Shown: piece after piece, positions 32,828-33,373 of the stretch
Position numbering within the stretch: the first letter of the stretch is position 1
Layout of the letters: every line of letters begins with the position of its first letter
NCBI RefSeq assembly: GCF_003604215.1
Contig: NZ_QXGS01000031.1
Location: forward strand, 1 to 33,373
Direction of reading: 5' to 3'
DNA: 33,373 nt
Origin: Teichococcus vastitatis
Lineage (GTDB): Bacteria; Pseudomonadota; Alphaproteobacteria; Acetobacterales; Acetobacteraceae
Program-made: the position numbers and the translations under genes
Notes under the pieces: generated by a model
The model's database searches: none
What the model saw: the letters and a program-made list of their open reading frames with translations, nothing else
What the model was told of the DNA's origin: nothing

Positions 32828-33373
32828 TTAGGCGCCTTTTGACCTTAGACCGGGAAACTGGTCCGCCCATAGGGAGAGCTTCCCGGCTTCATCAGCGGCC
32901 CTTCTGGGCTGCTTTGGCAGCAAATTCCTGAGGCATTCGTCGCGCAGGCGGCCGTTGAAGCTTTCCACGAACCCGTTGTCGGTCGGCTTGCCCGGGCGGG
33001 AGAAGTCCAGCGTCACGCTGCGCTCATAGGCCCAGCGATCCAGTGCCTTCGACACGAACTCCGGGCCGTTATCGACCCTGATCCGTTCCGGCGCACCACG
33101 GTGTTCCGCGATCCGCTCGACCGCCTGCACCACCTGCTCGCCCCGGATGCCACCGTCCACGACAATCGCGAGTGCCTCCCGGGTATCGTTGTCTACCAGC
33201 GTCAGGGCGCGGATCCGGCGCCCGTCGAACAGGGCATCGGAAACGAAGTCCATCGACCACTGCTGGTTCGGCCTGACCACAACCTCCCGTTCCATCCGTC
33301 GTGCCGCAGTGACGTGCCGTCGCGGGCGCTTGCGCCGCAGGCTCAGACCTTCAAGACGGTACAGCCGGTAGAC
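32828..33373 (-). CDS. IS3-family (IS407-like) transposase OrfB, partial at window end
   Basis: The minus-strand frame enters from beyond 33373 (VYRLYRLEGLSLRRKRPRRHV) and encodes the rve integrase core: NQQWSMDFVSDALFDGRRIRALTLVDNDTREALAIVVD with first catalytic Asp, RIRVDNGPEF with second, and KPTDNGFVESFNGRLRDECL with the Glu. After RDECL the usual tail (WF-xx-L-xx-AR-x-x-IE-WR-xDYN-x-RPHS) is missing and replaced by RNLLPKQPRRAADEAGKLSLWADQFPG, so a stretch of about 40-50 codons appears deleted near the right end of the element. OrfA and the left end are outside the window. The element directly follows the partition pair. Confidence 0.88.
   Translation of the reverse strand, partial: VYRLYRLEGLSLRRKRPRRHVTAARRMEREVVVRPNQQWSMDFVSDALFDGRRIRALTLVDNDTREALAIVVDGGIRGEQVVQAVERIAEHRGAPERIRVDNGPEFVSKALDRWAYERSVTLDFSRPGKPTDNGFVESFNGRLRDECLRNLLPKQPRRAADEAGKLSLWADQFPGLRSKGA

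Noticed and set aside
1-33373. CRISPR arrays, tRNA or rRNA genes
   Set aside because: No regularly spaced repeats and no tRNA-like cloverleaf or rRNA segments were noticed on either strand.

Overview
This is a high-GC window with dense, overlapping genes. Its SOS-box type (GTTC-N7-GTTC), its imuA-imuB-dnaE2 cassette and its IS and partition gene types suggest an alphaproteobacterium, most likely Acetobacteraceae or another member of Rhodospirillales (Roseomonas-like). That assignment is inferred from protein flavour, not from a search. The partition module, the IS elements and the decayed genes suggest an accessory replicon or a plastic chromosomal region.

Layout. 1-7.05 kb: a tyrosine recombinase on the minus strand with a dif-like palindrome upstream. 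It is followed by an SOS-controlled mutagenesis operon, imuA-imuB-(about 75-80 aa small protein)-dnaE2, in which consecutive genes overlap or lie within a few bases. 7.3-10.8 kb: two divergent signalling genes, a soluble globin-type chemoreceptor that appears to lack the haem-ligating histidine, and a GAF/degenerate-GGDEF/EAL protein predicted to degrade c-di-GMP. 10.9-16.4 kb: nickel uptake, with nikR divergent from nikABCDE and a near-consensus NikR operator between them. 16.7-22.0 kb: two LysR-controlled redox units, one LysR divergent from a PdxI-type pyridoxal reductase, the other LysR divergent from an exported metallo-beta-lactamase-fold hydrolase and a Tat-exported aldo/keto reductase.

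22.1-25.4 kb: a redox/sulfur group made of a broken YeeE/YedE transporter gene, an alpha/beta-hydrolase-OsmC fusion and a YkgB/DUF417 membrane protein, divergent from a MarR regulator with a cysteine cluster. 25.4-30.4 kb: a decaying stretch. It holds a Nudix gene, a small disordered protein, a DJ-1/PfpI remnant head-to-head with a GlxA-family regulator remnant (a single deletion appears to have removed both 5' ends), and a cyclic-nucleotide-domain/thioredoxin-reductase-like gene that has lost its 3' end. 30.4-33.4 kb: a degenerate IS110-family element whose upstream hairpins may be a relic of its guide RNA, a ParA plus DUF3102-like partition pair, and an IS3-family transposase running off the window end.

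The best candidate for something new is the small protein gene locked between imuB and dnaE2 in a LexA-type operon. The hairpin-rich segment upstream of the IS110 transposase and the dif-like site by the recombinase also merit a check. Most of the rest belongs to recognisable families.
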